A stretch of DNA of 20,280 bases, from contig JBNGDO010000092.1 of NCBI GenBank assembly GCA_049975385.1, positions 1 through 20,280 of the forward strand, written 5' to 3'. The DNA is from DSWT01 sp049975385 (GTDB taxonomy: Bacteria; Chloroflexota; Anaerolineae; B4-G1; SLSP01). Below the pieces are notes generated by a model, which was not told the origin of the DNA, did no database searches, and saw nothing but the letters and a program-made list of their open reading frames with translations. This document shows, in pieces, positions 14,057 through 20,280 of the stretch; position 1 is the stretch's first letter; every line of letters starts with the position of its first letter. The translations under genes were made by a program, and so were the position numbers.

Positions 14057-14085
14057 TTGACGATGCGCCTAAATCGTAGTATGCT
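14057..14085 (+). promoter_or_regulatory. Sigma70-type promoter for the DUF4230-truD operon
   Basis: TTGACG (14057-14062), 17-base spacer, TATGCT (14080-14085). The expected start is about 40 bases before the ATG at 14133, and a purine-rich ribosome-binding region (GAGAGGGAAGGGG) precedes that ATG. Confidence 0.6.
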
Positions 14086-14132
14086 ACGTATGTGTATGTG
14101 AGAATGCAGATGTCACTGGAGAGGGAAGGGGT

Positions 14133-14816
14133 ATGAGACTAAAAAACATCCTGATGTGGATAGGAATTATCGTCGTCGTTGTGGCGAGTGTGTGGATTTT
14201 CGCGCGCTCGCGCAAGCCATCTTCCCCGAACGGCATCGACCCACAGGCGCTTTTGCCACAGCTCACACCGACAATTTATCCAAGTGCCGCGACGGTGATT
14301 GAAGGCGTGCAGACGTTAAGCCGTCTGGAGACGGCGTCGTATCAAATGGAGAAGGTGATCACGGCGGAGTCGGGGCAGGGACCGCTCGGCTTTCTCTTTG
14401 GCGACCGCTTGTTGTTGATCGCGTACGGGGAGATGATCGCGGGTGTCGATGTGTCGTACATCGGCCCCGCCGACTTGATGACCACCGACGATGGCACGGT
14501 GTACGTGCACCTTCCCCCCGCGGAGGTGTTCGTCGCTACGCTGGATAACAGTCGCACCTACGTCTACGACCGCCGCACTGGCGTGGCGGGGATGAATATG
14601 CAGTTGGAAACCGCTGCCCGGCAGGAGGCCGAGCGGTTGATGTTGCAGGCAGCGATTGAGAACGGTTTGTTGGAGAAGGCGGATGAGAACGCGCGCGATG
14701 TGCTGCGTTCACTGCTGTTGGGCCTGGGCTTCCGGCACGTCATCTTTGTGAAAGAGATGCCCACACCCACGCCTGCGCCTGTGCCGACGGTGACGGTCAC
14801 CGTCGTTGGACCCTAG
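14133..14816 (+). CDS. DUF4230 domain-containing membrane-anchored protein
   Basis: 227 residues. A single membrane segment (7-24) follows a basic start, so most of the protein lies outside the membrane. The DUF4230 core is recognised by TLSRLETASYQMEKVI (61-76), GDRLLLIAYGEMIAGVDVS (90-108), LPPAEVF (127-133) and the C-terminal helix TAARQEAERLMLQAAIENG (160-178). Its function is unknown in all organisms as far as I know. It ends in a Pro/Thr/Val tail (TPTPAPVPTVTVTV). The gene has its own promoter and ribosome-binding region, and truD starts 9 bases after its stop, so the two are probably co-transcribed. A 19-base palindrome overlaps its 3' end. Confidence 0.85.
   Translation: MRLKNILMWIGIIVVVVASVWIFARSRKPSSPNGIDPQALLPQLTPTIYPSAATVIEGVQTLSRLETASYQMEKVITAESGQGPLGFLFGDRLLLIAYGEMIAGVDVSYIGPADLMTTDDGTVYVHLPPAEVFVATLDNSRTYVYDRRTGVAGMNMQLETAARQEAERLMLQAAIENGLLEKADENARDVLRSLLLGLGFRHVIFVKEMPTPTPAPVPTVTVTVVGP
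14786..14804. repeat. 19-base perfect palindrome at the end of the DUF4230 gene
   Basis: GACGGTGAC, a central G, then GTCACCGTC: two perfect 9-base arms, 21 bases before the truD ATG. The arms overlap codons for the Thr-Val tail, so it could simply reflect repeated ACG/GTG/GTC codons. An operator or RNA structure at the truD start is possible. Confidence 0.5.
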
Positions 14817-14825
14817 GACGCGATC

Positions 14826-16001
14826 ATGCGCATTAAACGTGTACCTGAAGACTTCCGCGTTGAAGAGGAAATTGCCCTACCCGGGAGCGAGCGGGGTGCC
14901 TACGCCTATTACCGTGTTGAGAAGCGCAACCTTACCACGTTAAAGGTCCGCGACCGCCTCGCCGCGCGGTTGAAGGTAACGCCGAGCGCGTTAGTCTTTC
15001 CCGCGCTCAAGGATGCCAGTGCGGAAGCCGTCCAATATGCCAGCGTCCGCAAGCGTGGTCCCGACCGGGTGAAAGATCGCGGTTTCACGGCACAGCGTGT
15101 GCGATGGGGGCCTCGCGCACTTCGACCAAAGGATGTGTTGGGCAACCGGTTCGCCATCGTCGCACGCGACTTGTCGGAAGAGGATGTGCCTGCAGTGACC
15201 AGTGCGCTGCAGAACCTGGAGGCTCAGGGTTTGCCCAACTATTTTGATGAGCAACGGTTTGGTTCACTAACCGACAAAGGCTTCATCGGTAAAGCGATTT
15301 TATTGCGCGATGCCGAACAAGTCGTGCGTTTTTATCTCGAAGAACCGATGCGCGGCGATCCGGCCAATGTCCGCGAATTCAAAGCGCTGGTGCAGACGCA
15401 TTGGGGACAATGGGGGTTCTTGCTACATAAGGCCCCGCGCCCCTCGAATTTTCGCAGCGTGATCACGTACCTCAAAGATCATCCCCACGACTACAGAAAA
15501 GCGGCAAACCTGATCCAGGATCGCCTGCTCTCCATTTATCTCTCAGCCTACCAATCGTGGATATGGAACCGTATTACGGGGTGCTATTTCGATTCTTTTA
15601 CTTCTGAGCCGAGCACTCTAGAGATCGCCGATGTGGACTTTCCTCTTCCTGAAGCAAGTGCCGTACCGGATAAAGCTAAAGCGCTGAAGATCGACCTGCC
15701 TCGCTTAACGGCGCGTTACGAGGAGGCAGTTGGAGAAGCTGCACAGACCGTCTTTGAATTGGAAGGCCTGACCCTGCACGACTTCAAAGCGCGCATCCTG
15801 CGGCGCGTCTATCTTTCCAAAGGCGAGCGCGCAGTCTGGTTTATGCCGACCGCTGTCGAAGTGAGCGCGCCTTATCCCGACGAGTATACACCCGGACGCC
15901 AGGCCGTGACAGTGCATTTCACCCTGCAATCGGGAAGTTACGCGACGCTGCTGATGAAGGCCGCCGCAGCCTACAGTGGCCTTTCCTACCGCACGCGGTA
16001 A
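14826..16001 (+). CDS. truD: tRNA pseudouridine(13) synthase TruD
   Basis: 391 residues. TruD converts uridine 13 of tRNA-Glu (and others) to pseudouridine. Motif I KRVPEDFRVEEE is at the N-terminus. The catalytic Asp is Asp63 in PALKDASAEAVQYASV, which corresponds to E. coli GVKDRHAVTEQ. NYFDEQRFGS lines the active site, and the middle of the protein carries the TRUD insertion domain before the C-terminal block VSAPYPDEYTPGRQAVTVHFTLQSGSYATLLMK. Length is slightly above E. coli TruD (349). The ribosome-binding site is weak (AGGACG); read-through from the DUF4230 gene 9 bases upstream may help. A GTAGACN array begins 5 bases after the stop. Confidence 0.95.
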   Translation: MRIKRVPEDFRVEEEIALPGSERGAYAYYRVEKRNLTTLKVRDRLAARLKVTPSALVFPALKDASAEAVQYASVRKRGPDRVKDRGFTAQRVRWGPRALRPKDVLGNRFAIVARDLSEEDVPAVTSALQNLEAQGLPNYFDEQRFGSLTDKGFIGKAILLRDAEQVVRFYLEEPMRGDPANVREFKALVQTHWGQWGFLLHKAPRPSNFRSVITYLKDHPHDYRKAANLIQDRLLSIYLSAYQSWIWNRITGCYFDSFTSEPSTLEIADVDFPLPEASAVPDKAKALKIDLPRLTARYEEAVGEAAQTVFELEGLTLHDFKARILRRVYLSKGERAVWFMPTAVEVSAPYPDEYTPGRQAVTVHFTLQSGSYATLLMKAAAAYSGLSYRTR

Positions 16002-16006
16002 ATTCA

Positions 16007-16034
16007 GTAGACGGTAGACGGTAGACAGTAGACA
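16007..16034. repeat. Heptamer array GTAGACN x4 after truD
   Basis: GTAGACG, GTAGACG, GTAGACA, GTAGACA then a G run, starting 5 bases after the truD stop. In the direction of truD it carries TAG in successive frames. Confidence 0.9.
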
Positions 16035-16077
16035 GGGGGAGTTTTCCTTTCCGCGCATGGCAAAAGCACGGTTACTG

Positions 16078-16103
16078 ATCCGTTTCATCCGTTAAGTTCG
16101 TTG
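16078..16103. repeat. 9-bp array NATCCGTTN x3 before the MBL-fold gene
   Basis: GATCCGTTT, CATCCGTTA, AGTTCGTTG; the same core (ATCCGTT) as the array at the UbiA 3' end. It ends 4 bases before the ribosome-binding site of the next gene. Confidence 0.8.
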
Positions 16104-16107
16104 AAAT

Positions 16108-16112
16108 GGAGG
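16108..16112 (+). promoter_or_regulatory. Ribosome-binding site deciding the MBL-fold start
   Basis: GGAGG with 5 bases to the ATG at 16118. An in-frame ATG at 16106 overlaps this site and has none of its own, so the shorter protein is preferred. Confidence 0.75.
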
Positions 16113-16117
16113 TCGGG

Positions 16118-16903
16118 ATGGGCGAGGTACTGCATTACCCTTACGTTATCCCTTTGGGCGTGGCAGCGGCGCTGGCCGATGCCGGGCATGCCAACTCGTA
16201 CCTGGCGGTAGCCGGGAGCGATGGCTACTGGTTGGTCGATTGCGCCGATGGCCCCATCGGGCGCTTGCAACGCGCTGGCCTTGATCCCCTGGCGGTGCGC
16301 GGTATCATCATCACCCATTTTCACCCAGATCACGTGTACGGCTTGCCCGCGTATTTGCTTGGATTGTTCATGCTGGCGAAGGGCGAGCCGCGTTCCGAAC
16401 CCTTGTCGATCTACGCGCTTCCTGAGGTATTGCCTTTGGTGCGCGGGATGATCGCGCTGTTTGGAACCCAGAGTTGGGTAGCGTCCTTATCCCTTGACTA
16501 TCGCGAAATTGTACCGGAAGTTGGCGCACCGGTGGCGGAGGATGGCGATTTCATCGTAACGGCGGCGCCTGCCCAACATTCGATCCCGTCGGTGGCCTTG
16601 CGCTTTGCTCTACGTGGGACGTCCCGCGCCTTTGTCTATTCGAGCGACACCTTCCCTTGCCCAGAGGTGGAGCAGTTGGCGCGTGGCGCGACCTTGCTTT
16701 TCCACGAAGCGACGGACTCGGATCGTCATCATACCCGGCCCGGTGCAGCGGGCGCACTCGCAGCGCGGGCGGGGGTGGGGCGGCTGGTGTTGATCCACTA
16801 CTACACCCAACCCGACGCCATGGTCTATGCCTTGTCTGAAGCCGGAAAGACCTTCGGGGGCCCGGTGGCGCTGGCTGAGGAATTCAAGCCTTATCCGTGG
16901 TGA
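16118..16903 (+). CDS. MBL-fold metallo-hydrolase, RNase Z-like
   Basis: 261 residues. The metal-binding set of the metallo-beta-lactamase fold is complete: THFHPDH (His67, His69, Asp71, His72), His154 in APAQHSIPS, Asp177 in YSSDT, and a late His227 in LIHYY. His196 in LLFHEATD also matches ElaC/RNase Z-like proteins, where an HEAT-type motif is typical. The group contains tRNA 3'-processing nucleases and general phosphodiesterases. This protein lacks the long exosite arm of true RNase Z as far as I can see, so a phosphodiesterase of unknown substrate is as likely. The start is set by GGAGG at 16108-16112. It is flanked by an array upstream and a large inverted repeat downstream, and appears to be a single gene. 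Confidence 0.85.
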   Translation: MGEVLHYPYVIPLGVAAALADAGHANSYLAVAGSDGYWLVDCADGPIGRLQRAGLDPLAVRGIIITHFHPDHVYGLPAYLLGLFMLAKGEPRSEPLSIYALPEVLPLVRGMIALFGTQSWVASLSLDYREIVPEVGAPVAEDGDFIVTAAPAQHSIPSVALRFALRGTSRAFVYSSDTFPCPEVEQLARGATLLFHEATDSDRHHTRPGAAGALAARAGVGRLVLIHYYTQPDAMVYALSEAGKTFGGPVALAEEFKPYPW

Positions 16904-16926
16904 TTCGGGCACAGATCTAGTTCTGT

Positions 16927-17001
16927 CAGCAGATTAAGCAGATGAAACAGATTTTTTTCTGTTAATAGATACAAAATCTGCTCAATCTGCTTAATCTGCT
17001 G
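16927..17001. repeat. Large inverted repeat built from 9-bp tandem units
   Basis: CAGATTAAG-type units with 9-bp period (16930-16956) face AATCTGCTN units (16975-17001). CAGCAGATTAAGCAGAT (16927-16943) is perfectly complementary to 16985-17001 (17 bp). After a 4x4 mismatch, CAGATTTT (16948-16955) pairs with AAAATCTG (16973-16980). The hairpin would hold 25 pairs. It lies between the MBL-fold stop and the MurJ promoter; it could end upstream transcripts, but the T run is inside it, not after it. Confidence 0.9.
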
Positions 17002-17013
17002 AAGAAAATCGGT

Positions 17014-17019
17014 TATAAT
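17014..17019 (+). promoter_or_regulatory. TATAAT -10 box 7 bases before the MurJ ATG
   Basis: TATAATCCCCTTTATG: a perfect -10 with the ATG at 17027 starting 7 bases later, matching the ligase gene promoter almost base for base. No ribosome-binding site fits, so a leaderless transcript is likely. The -35 zone (TTAATC at 16991-16996) is part of the inverted repeat. Confidence 0.65.
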
Positions 17020-17026
17020 CCCCTTT

Positions 17027-18580
17027 ATGGAAAACACACAAAAACGTGTAGCGCGGGCCGCCGTCTTGGTGATGGCGGCATTTGCTGTTAGTCGCGTGTT
17101 GGGTGTGGTGCGGCAGATCGTCTTCGGGCACTATTTCGGCACGGGCGCGGCGATGGATGCCTACGTCGCGGCGCAGCGCATCCCCGAAGCGATCTTCTTC
17201 GTTGTGGCAGGCGGCGCGCTTGGTGCGGCCTTCATCCCGCTGTTCACCGGGCGGCTCGCGCGCGGCGAGACCGAGTCCGCGTGGAAGCTGGCCTCGGCCA
17301 TTATCAACGTCCTCCTGATTATCCTCGTCCCGTTGAGCTTGTTGTGCATCCTCTTTGCGCCCTGGCTGGTGCGGACGTTGATCGCGCCTGCGCTTTCCGT
17401 CGAGGTGCAGGTACAGATCGCCGCGTTGATGCGGGTGATGTTGCTTTCGACGGCGATTTTCGGCGTCAGCGGCGTGGTGATGGGGACGCTCAACGCGCAC
17501 CAGCACTTCTTGCTCCCGGCGATCGCGCCGATTCTGTACAACCTGGCGCTCATCGGCGGGGGGATTTGGGGCGGCGAGACGGGCCTGGGGCCGATGGGGC
17601 CGGCGATTGGAACGGTCGTTGGCGCGGTCGTCCATTTGCTGATCCAGGTGCCGGGCCTCGTCCGTTACGGCGCACGCTACTGGCCGATCTTGGGACGCGG
17701 CGATCCCGGCGTGGTCGAGGTGGGGCGTCTGATGGCCCCGCGCGTCTTGGGCGTCGCGGCGATGCAGGTGAACATGCTCGTCACCAACAACCTGGCGTCG
17801 CGCCTGGGTGCGGGAGCGATTGCGGCGCTGGAATACGCGTGGCTGATCACGCTTTTGCCGCACGGCGTATTCGCGCAGGCGGTGGGTACGGCGGTCTTCC
17901 CGACGTTCGCGGCGCAGGCCGCGCGCGGCGAAACCGGCGCGCTGCGCGAGACGCTCACGCTCATGCTGCGCGTCATCGTCGCGGTGACGCTACCGGCGGC
18001 GGTCGGCCTGATGGCGCTGGGCCAACCGGTCATCGCGGTCGTATTCCAGCGCGGCGAGTTCGACGCCACGTCGACGCAGGCCGTGGCCTGGGCGTTGACC
18101 TTCTACGCCCTGGGACTGGTGGGGCTTTCGGCCATCGAGGTGCTGGCGCGCGCTTTTTACGCATTGCACGACACGTGGACGCCGGCGCTGGCGGCGCTGC
18201 TTTCCGTGGTGTTGAACGTAGCGTTGGGGTTGACCTTGCCGTCAGTCTTCATCACATTTGGGGGCGAACCCCATGGCGCGCTCGCCCTGGCAAGCGCGCT
18301 GGCGTTTACGGTGCAGATGGTGGTGCTGCTGGTGTTGATCTATCGGCGCATTGGTGGCTTCGATCTGCGCGGCCTGGCGTGGCAAGCGGCGCGTGTTTCG
18401 TTCGCCTCGTTGGGTATGGGCGTGGCCTTGTTCGGATGGATGCGCGTCGCGCCGGAGAGCGTGCTCGTGCAAAGCGTTGGCGGTGTAGCCCTGGGTGTGA
18501 TCGTCTATGCCCTCCTCGCGCTGCTGTTGCGCCTCGAAGAGTTGAAGCAGGTGGCAGGAATGCTGCTGCGGAGAAGATGA
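17027..18580 (+). CDS. murJ: Lipid II flippase MurJ (MviN family)
   Basis: 517 residues with about 14 membrane segments, the normal size. MurJ moves lipid-linked peptidoglycan precursors across the membrane; relatives of the MOP superfamily move other lipid-linked glycans. The N-terminal signature is clear: SRVLGVVRQIVFGHYFGTGAAMDAYVAAQRIPEAIF (22-57) followed by GGALGAAFIPLFT. Further typical blocks are QVNMLVTNNLASRLGAGAIAALEYAW and FQRGEFDATSTQAVAWALTFYALGL. A -10 box sits 7 bases before the ATG. The GT39-type gene follows 54 bases downstream, separated by a heptamer array, so both may act in envelope glycan assembly. Confidence 0.93.
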   Translation: MENTQKRVARAAVLVMAAFAVSRVLGVVRQIVFGHYFGTGAAMDAYVAAQRIPEAIFFVVAGGALGAAFIPLFTGRLARGETESAWKLASAIINVLLIILVPLSLLCILFAPWLVRTLIAPALSVEVQVQIAALMRVMLLSTAIFGVSGVVMGTLNAHQHFLLPAIAPILYNLALIGGGIWGGETGLGPMGPAIGTVVGAVVHLLIQVPGLVRYGARYWPILGRGDPGVVEVGRLMAPRVLGVAAMQVNMLVTNNLASRLGAGAIAALEYAWLITLLPHGVFAQAVGTAVFPTFAAQAARGETGALRETLTLMLRVIVAVTLPAAVGLMALGQPVIAVVFQRGEFDATSTQAVAWALTFYALGLVGLSAIEVLARAFYALHDTWTPALAALLSVVLNVALGLTLPSVFITFGGEPHGALALASALAFTVQMVVLLVLIYRRIGGFDLRGLAWQAARVSFASLGMGVALFGWMRVAPESVLVQSVGGVALGVIVYALLALLLRLEELKQVAGMLLRRR

Positions 18581-18602
18581 GGTTGGATGGTGGATGTTGC
18601 AA

Positions 18603-18630
18603 GCTGAGGGCTGATAGCTGAGGGCTGACG
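18603..18630. repeat. Heptamer array GCTGANN x4 directly before the GT39 start
   Basis: GCTGAGG, GCTGATA, GCTGAGG, GCTGACG, then GCTT and the ATG at 18635. It fills the place of the ribosome-binding site. Same family as 9699-9726. Confidence 0.9.
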
Positions 18631-18634
18631 GCTT

Positions 18635-20275
18635 ATGAAGATTTCCGACAAACGTCTCACGTGGGTGTTGCTGGTCGCTACGCTGGCGATGGCGCTTTTC
18701 CTGCGCTTGTGGCGGCTGGATTTCGGGATGGAATTGCCGTACCTCGCGCACACGGACGAGCCGACGCAGTACAATCCCGCGATCAATATCCTCAGAACGG
18801 GTGATTTGAACCCGCATTTCTTCAACTATCCGAGTCTGACCATTTATCTGAACGCTGCGGTGATGTACGTCGTTTTCGGCATCGGGCGTTTGGCGGGAAC
18901 GTACACTTCGCTCGCGGATGTGCAGCCGATTCAGACCTTGCAGATGTCGGTGGGGGTGGTGGGTACGCCGTCCATGTTGCTGGTTGGACGCGCCGTCACC
19001 GCGGTGCTAGGGACGGCGACGGTGGTGTTGCTCTTCGTGCTGGTGCGGCGGCTCACACGACGGGTGTGGGGCGCACTGTTGGCGGCGCTCCTACTGGCGA
19101 TTTCGCTGCCGCACGTGCAACTCTCGCACTACATGACCGTGGACGTGATTGCCACCGCTTTCGTCGTGGCGACGTTGGTGGCATGTGGTGAATCGCTGGC
19201 GCACGACGACGGGATGCACGCGCAGCGCTGGCTGTGGGCCGCGGCGATCTGCGGTGGGTTGGCGACCTCGTGCAAGTACAACTATGCCGTGTTGTCAAGC
19301 TCGGTGGGGTTGGCGGGCGTGTTGCTGGCGGGGACCTGGCGCGAAAAGGCGCGGTGCGTCATCGTCAGCGGTGTGCTGTTCTGTGCGGCCTTCGTGCTGA
19401 CCTCTCCTTTCGTGCTCTTGGATGCGAGCGTGGCCTTTCCTGCTATCCAAAGCGAAATGCGCCATTACGCTACAGGGCATCTCGGCGTGTCGGGCAGCAG
19501 CTTTCTCTGGTATCTGGGCTATCTCTGGCACAGCAATCCCTTCTACCTGCTTTTGGGCGTCCCCGGCTTGGGGCTGGTGCTTTGGCGCGCGAAGCGGATT
19601 GTCGCACCGCTGGTCGTTTTCGTCCTCATCTACTTTGCGTTGATCGGTGGGCAGGCCGTCCACTTCGACCGCAACGTGTTGCCGGTGCTGGTGCTACTGA
19701 TTGCCGGAGTGGGGATAACGTTCGATGCGCTGGCCGGCGCGTTGGCGGCTGACCGCAAGCCGGTATTGCCGCCGTCGCTGATTCTCTCTTCGCTGATTTT
19801 ATTCTCGCTGATTCCTTTACTGCCGTCGTTGATGACATTGCCGCCGCTCCTGCAAAGCCCCAAGCCGAGTGGGCGGGCGCAGGCACAGGAGTGGTTCGAT
19901 CAGCGCCTCGCTACGCCGGAGGGCTGCCGCGTTCTGGACGCGCTGAAAATCGTCGCGGAGTCGTATACCGTCTACATCGACCTGGCTTGCTGTGATGCCG
20001 AATACGTCAACACCCTCACCGCATTAGCAAGCGACCTGGCCTATTTCCGGCAAAAGGGGTACGACGTGGTCATCGCCGGGTCGGGGATGTTCAACCGTTT
20101 CTACGAGAAGCCGGACGTGTACGCGAAAGAAGCGCGTCTCTACGATGAGCTTTTTTCCGGGGTCTCCCACCTGGCTTTCGAGAATCCTTACGATCCGCTG
20201 GAATTCCGTGAGAACGGCGCGAGGGTGTATGTTTTTCTGTTGAGTGATCGTGCGCAAGGATGGGCGAATCAGTAG
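18635..20275 (+). CDS. GT39/PMT-type membrane glycosyltransferase
   Basis: 546 residues with about 10-11 membrane segments and a soluble C-terminal tail. The first external loop carries the conserved acidic pair of this superfamily, AHTDEPTQY (Asp41, Glu42), just after the first segment, followed by NPHFFNYPSLTIYLNAAVMYV, a pattern typical of ArnT/PMT-like transferases that use polyprenyl-phosphate sugars. Other typical parts are LLLAISLPHVQLSHYMTVD and CGGLATSCKYN. The acceptor is unknown (protein or envelope glycan). The C-terminal region (about 415-546) looks soluble and may bind acceptor. No Shine-Dalgarno sequence precedes the ATG; an array abuts it. Residues about 380-395 are encoded by a 15-bp repeat. 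Confidence 0.87.
   Translation: MKISDKRLTWVLLVATLAMALFLRLWRLDFGMELPYLAHTDEPTQYNPAINILRTGDLNPHFFNYPSLTIYLNAAVMYVVFGIGRLAGTYTSLADVQPIQTLQMSVGVVGTPSMLLVGRAVTAVLGTATVVLLFVLVRRLTRRVWGALLAALLLAISLPHVQLSHYMTVDVIATAFVVATLVACGESLAHDDGMHAQRWLWAAAICGGLATSCKYNYAVLSSSVGLAGVLLAGTWREKARCVIVSGVLFCAAFVLTSPFVLLDASVAFPAIQSEMRHYATGHLGVSGSSFLWYLGYLWHSNPFYLLLGVPGLGLVLWRAKRIVAPLVVFVLIYFALIGGQAVHFDRNVLPVLVLLIAGVGITFDALAGALAADRKPVLPPSLILSSLILFSLIPLLPSLMTLPPLLQSPKPSGRAQAQEWFDQRLATPEGCRVLDALKIVAESYTVYIDLACCDAEYVNTLTALASDLAYFRQKGYDVVIAGSGMFNRFYEKPDVYAKEARLYDELFSGVSHLAFENPYDPLEFRENGARVYVFLLSDRAQGWANQ
19776..19820 (+). repeat. 15-bp in-frame repeat containing CGCTGATT, inside the GT39 gene
   Basis: CGCTGATT occurs at 19776, 19791 and 19806, exactly 15 bases apart, with diverged 7-base spacers. 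It is translated as SLI-x-x repeats (SLILS, SLILF, SLIPL) in a membrane segment. CGCTGATT is the complement of the intergenic unit AATCAGCG. Confidence 0.8.
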
Positions 20276-20280
20276 TTTAG

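Noticed and set aside
16927..17001. Large hairpin as an intrinsic terminator of the MBL-fold gene
   Set aside because: The T run is inside the loop side of the structure and no T run follows the stem; I list it as an inverted repeat only.

Overview
The window is GC-rich bacterial DNA with the look of a Chloroflexota (Anaerolineae-like) chromosome. I infer this from gene content, not from a marker gene: Toast_rack/DUF4097-like lipoprotein, DUF4230 protein, fused membrane/spermidine-synthase protein, UbiA+UbiD quinone enzymes of the kind used for menaquinone, lipoproteins with clear lipoboxes, and large membrane glycosyltransferase/ligase proteins. No rRNA, tRNA, CRISPR array, phage gene or transposase was seen. 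No gap between genes exceeds 300 bases.

Left part (1-9.6 kb, minus strand). Reading from right to left, a same-strand run starts at a near-leaderless promoter before a UbiA-type prenyltransferase. It continues through a histidine phosphatase, a lipoprotein solute-binding protein, a Trp-rich protein of unknown function, an SsuB/TauB-type ATPase, an SGNH hydrolase, an SsuC/TauC-type permease, a UbiD-type decarboxylase and a fused membrane/spermidine-synthase-like protein. A truncated GNAT acetyltransferase remnant follows, and a new lipoprotein gene with its own good promoter runs off the left edge. UbiA and UbiD, which act together in quinone synthesis, bracket a complete NitT/TauT-type ABC transporter. 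The ATPase, SGNH and permease genes overlap by 1-4 bases. UbiD and the spermidine-synthase-like gene overlap by 8 bases.

Middle and right part (9.7-20.3 kb, mostly plus strand). A 1058-residue protein fuses a glycosidase-like barrel, whose two catalytic glutamates appear to be replaced (Asn160, Asp280), to a beta-rich domain and an O-antigen-ligase-type membrane domain. A convergent gene encodes a Toast_rack-type lipoprotein. Then come a DUF4230 protein and TruD (probable operon), an MBL-fold hydrolase, MurJ, and a GT39/PMT-type membrane glycosyltransferase. The ligase, MurJ and GT39 proteins all point to cell-envelope glycan work.

The most unusual feature is not a gene. Many gene boundaries carry short, imperfect tandem arrays with units of 7, 8, 9 or 10 bp in several unrelated unit families (GTAGACN, AATCAGCG, GCTGANN, GTAATCN, AGTTACC, TCTTGCC, CAAATGG, AATCCGTTN, AATCTGCTN, CACGAATNNN). 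They resemble the short tandemly repeated repetitive (STRR) heptamers known from cyanobacteria. Here they run into genes: they supply the last residues and stop codons of three unrelated proteins (two end in VDGRQ), sit just after one start codon, and lie next to two other starts that lack a Shine-Dalgarno sequence. Two related expansions inside membrane-protein genes have periods of 15 and 21 bp and so keep frame.
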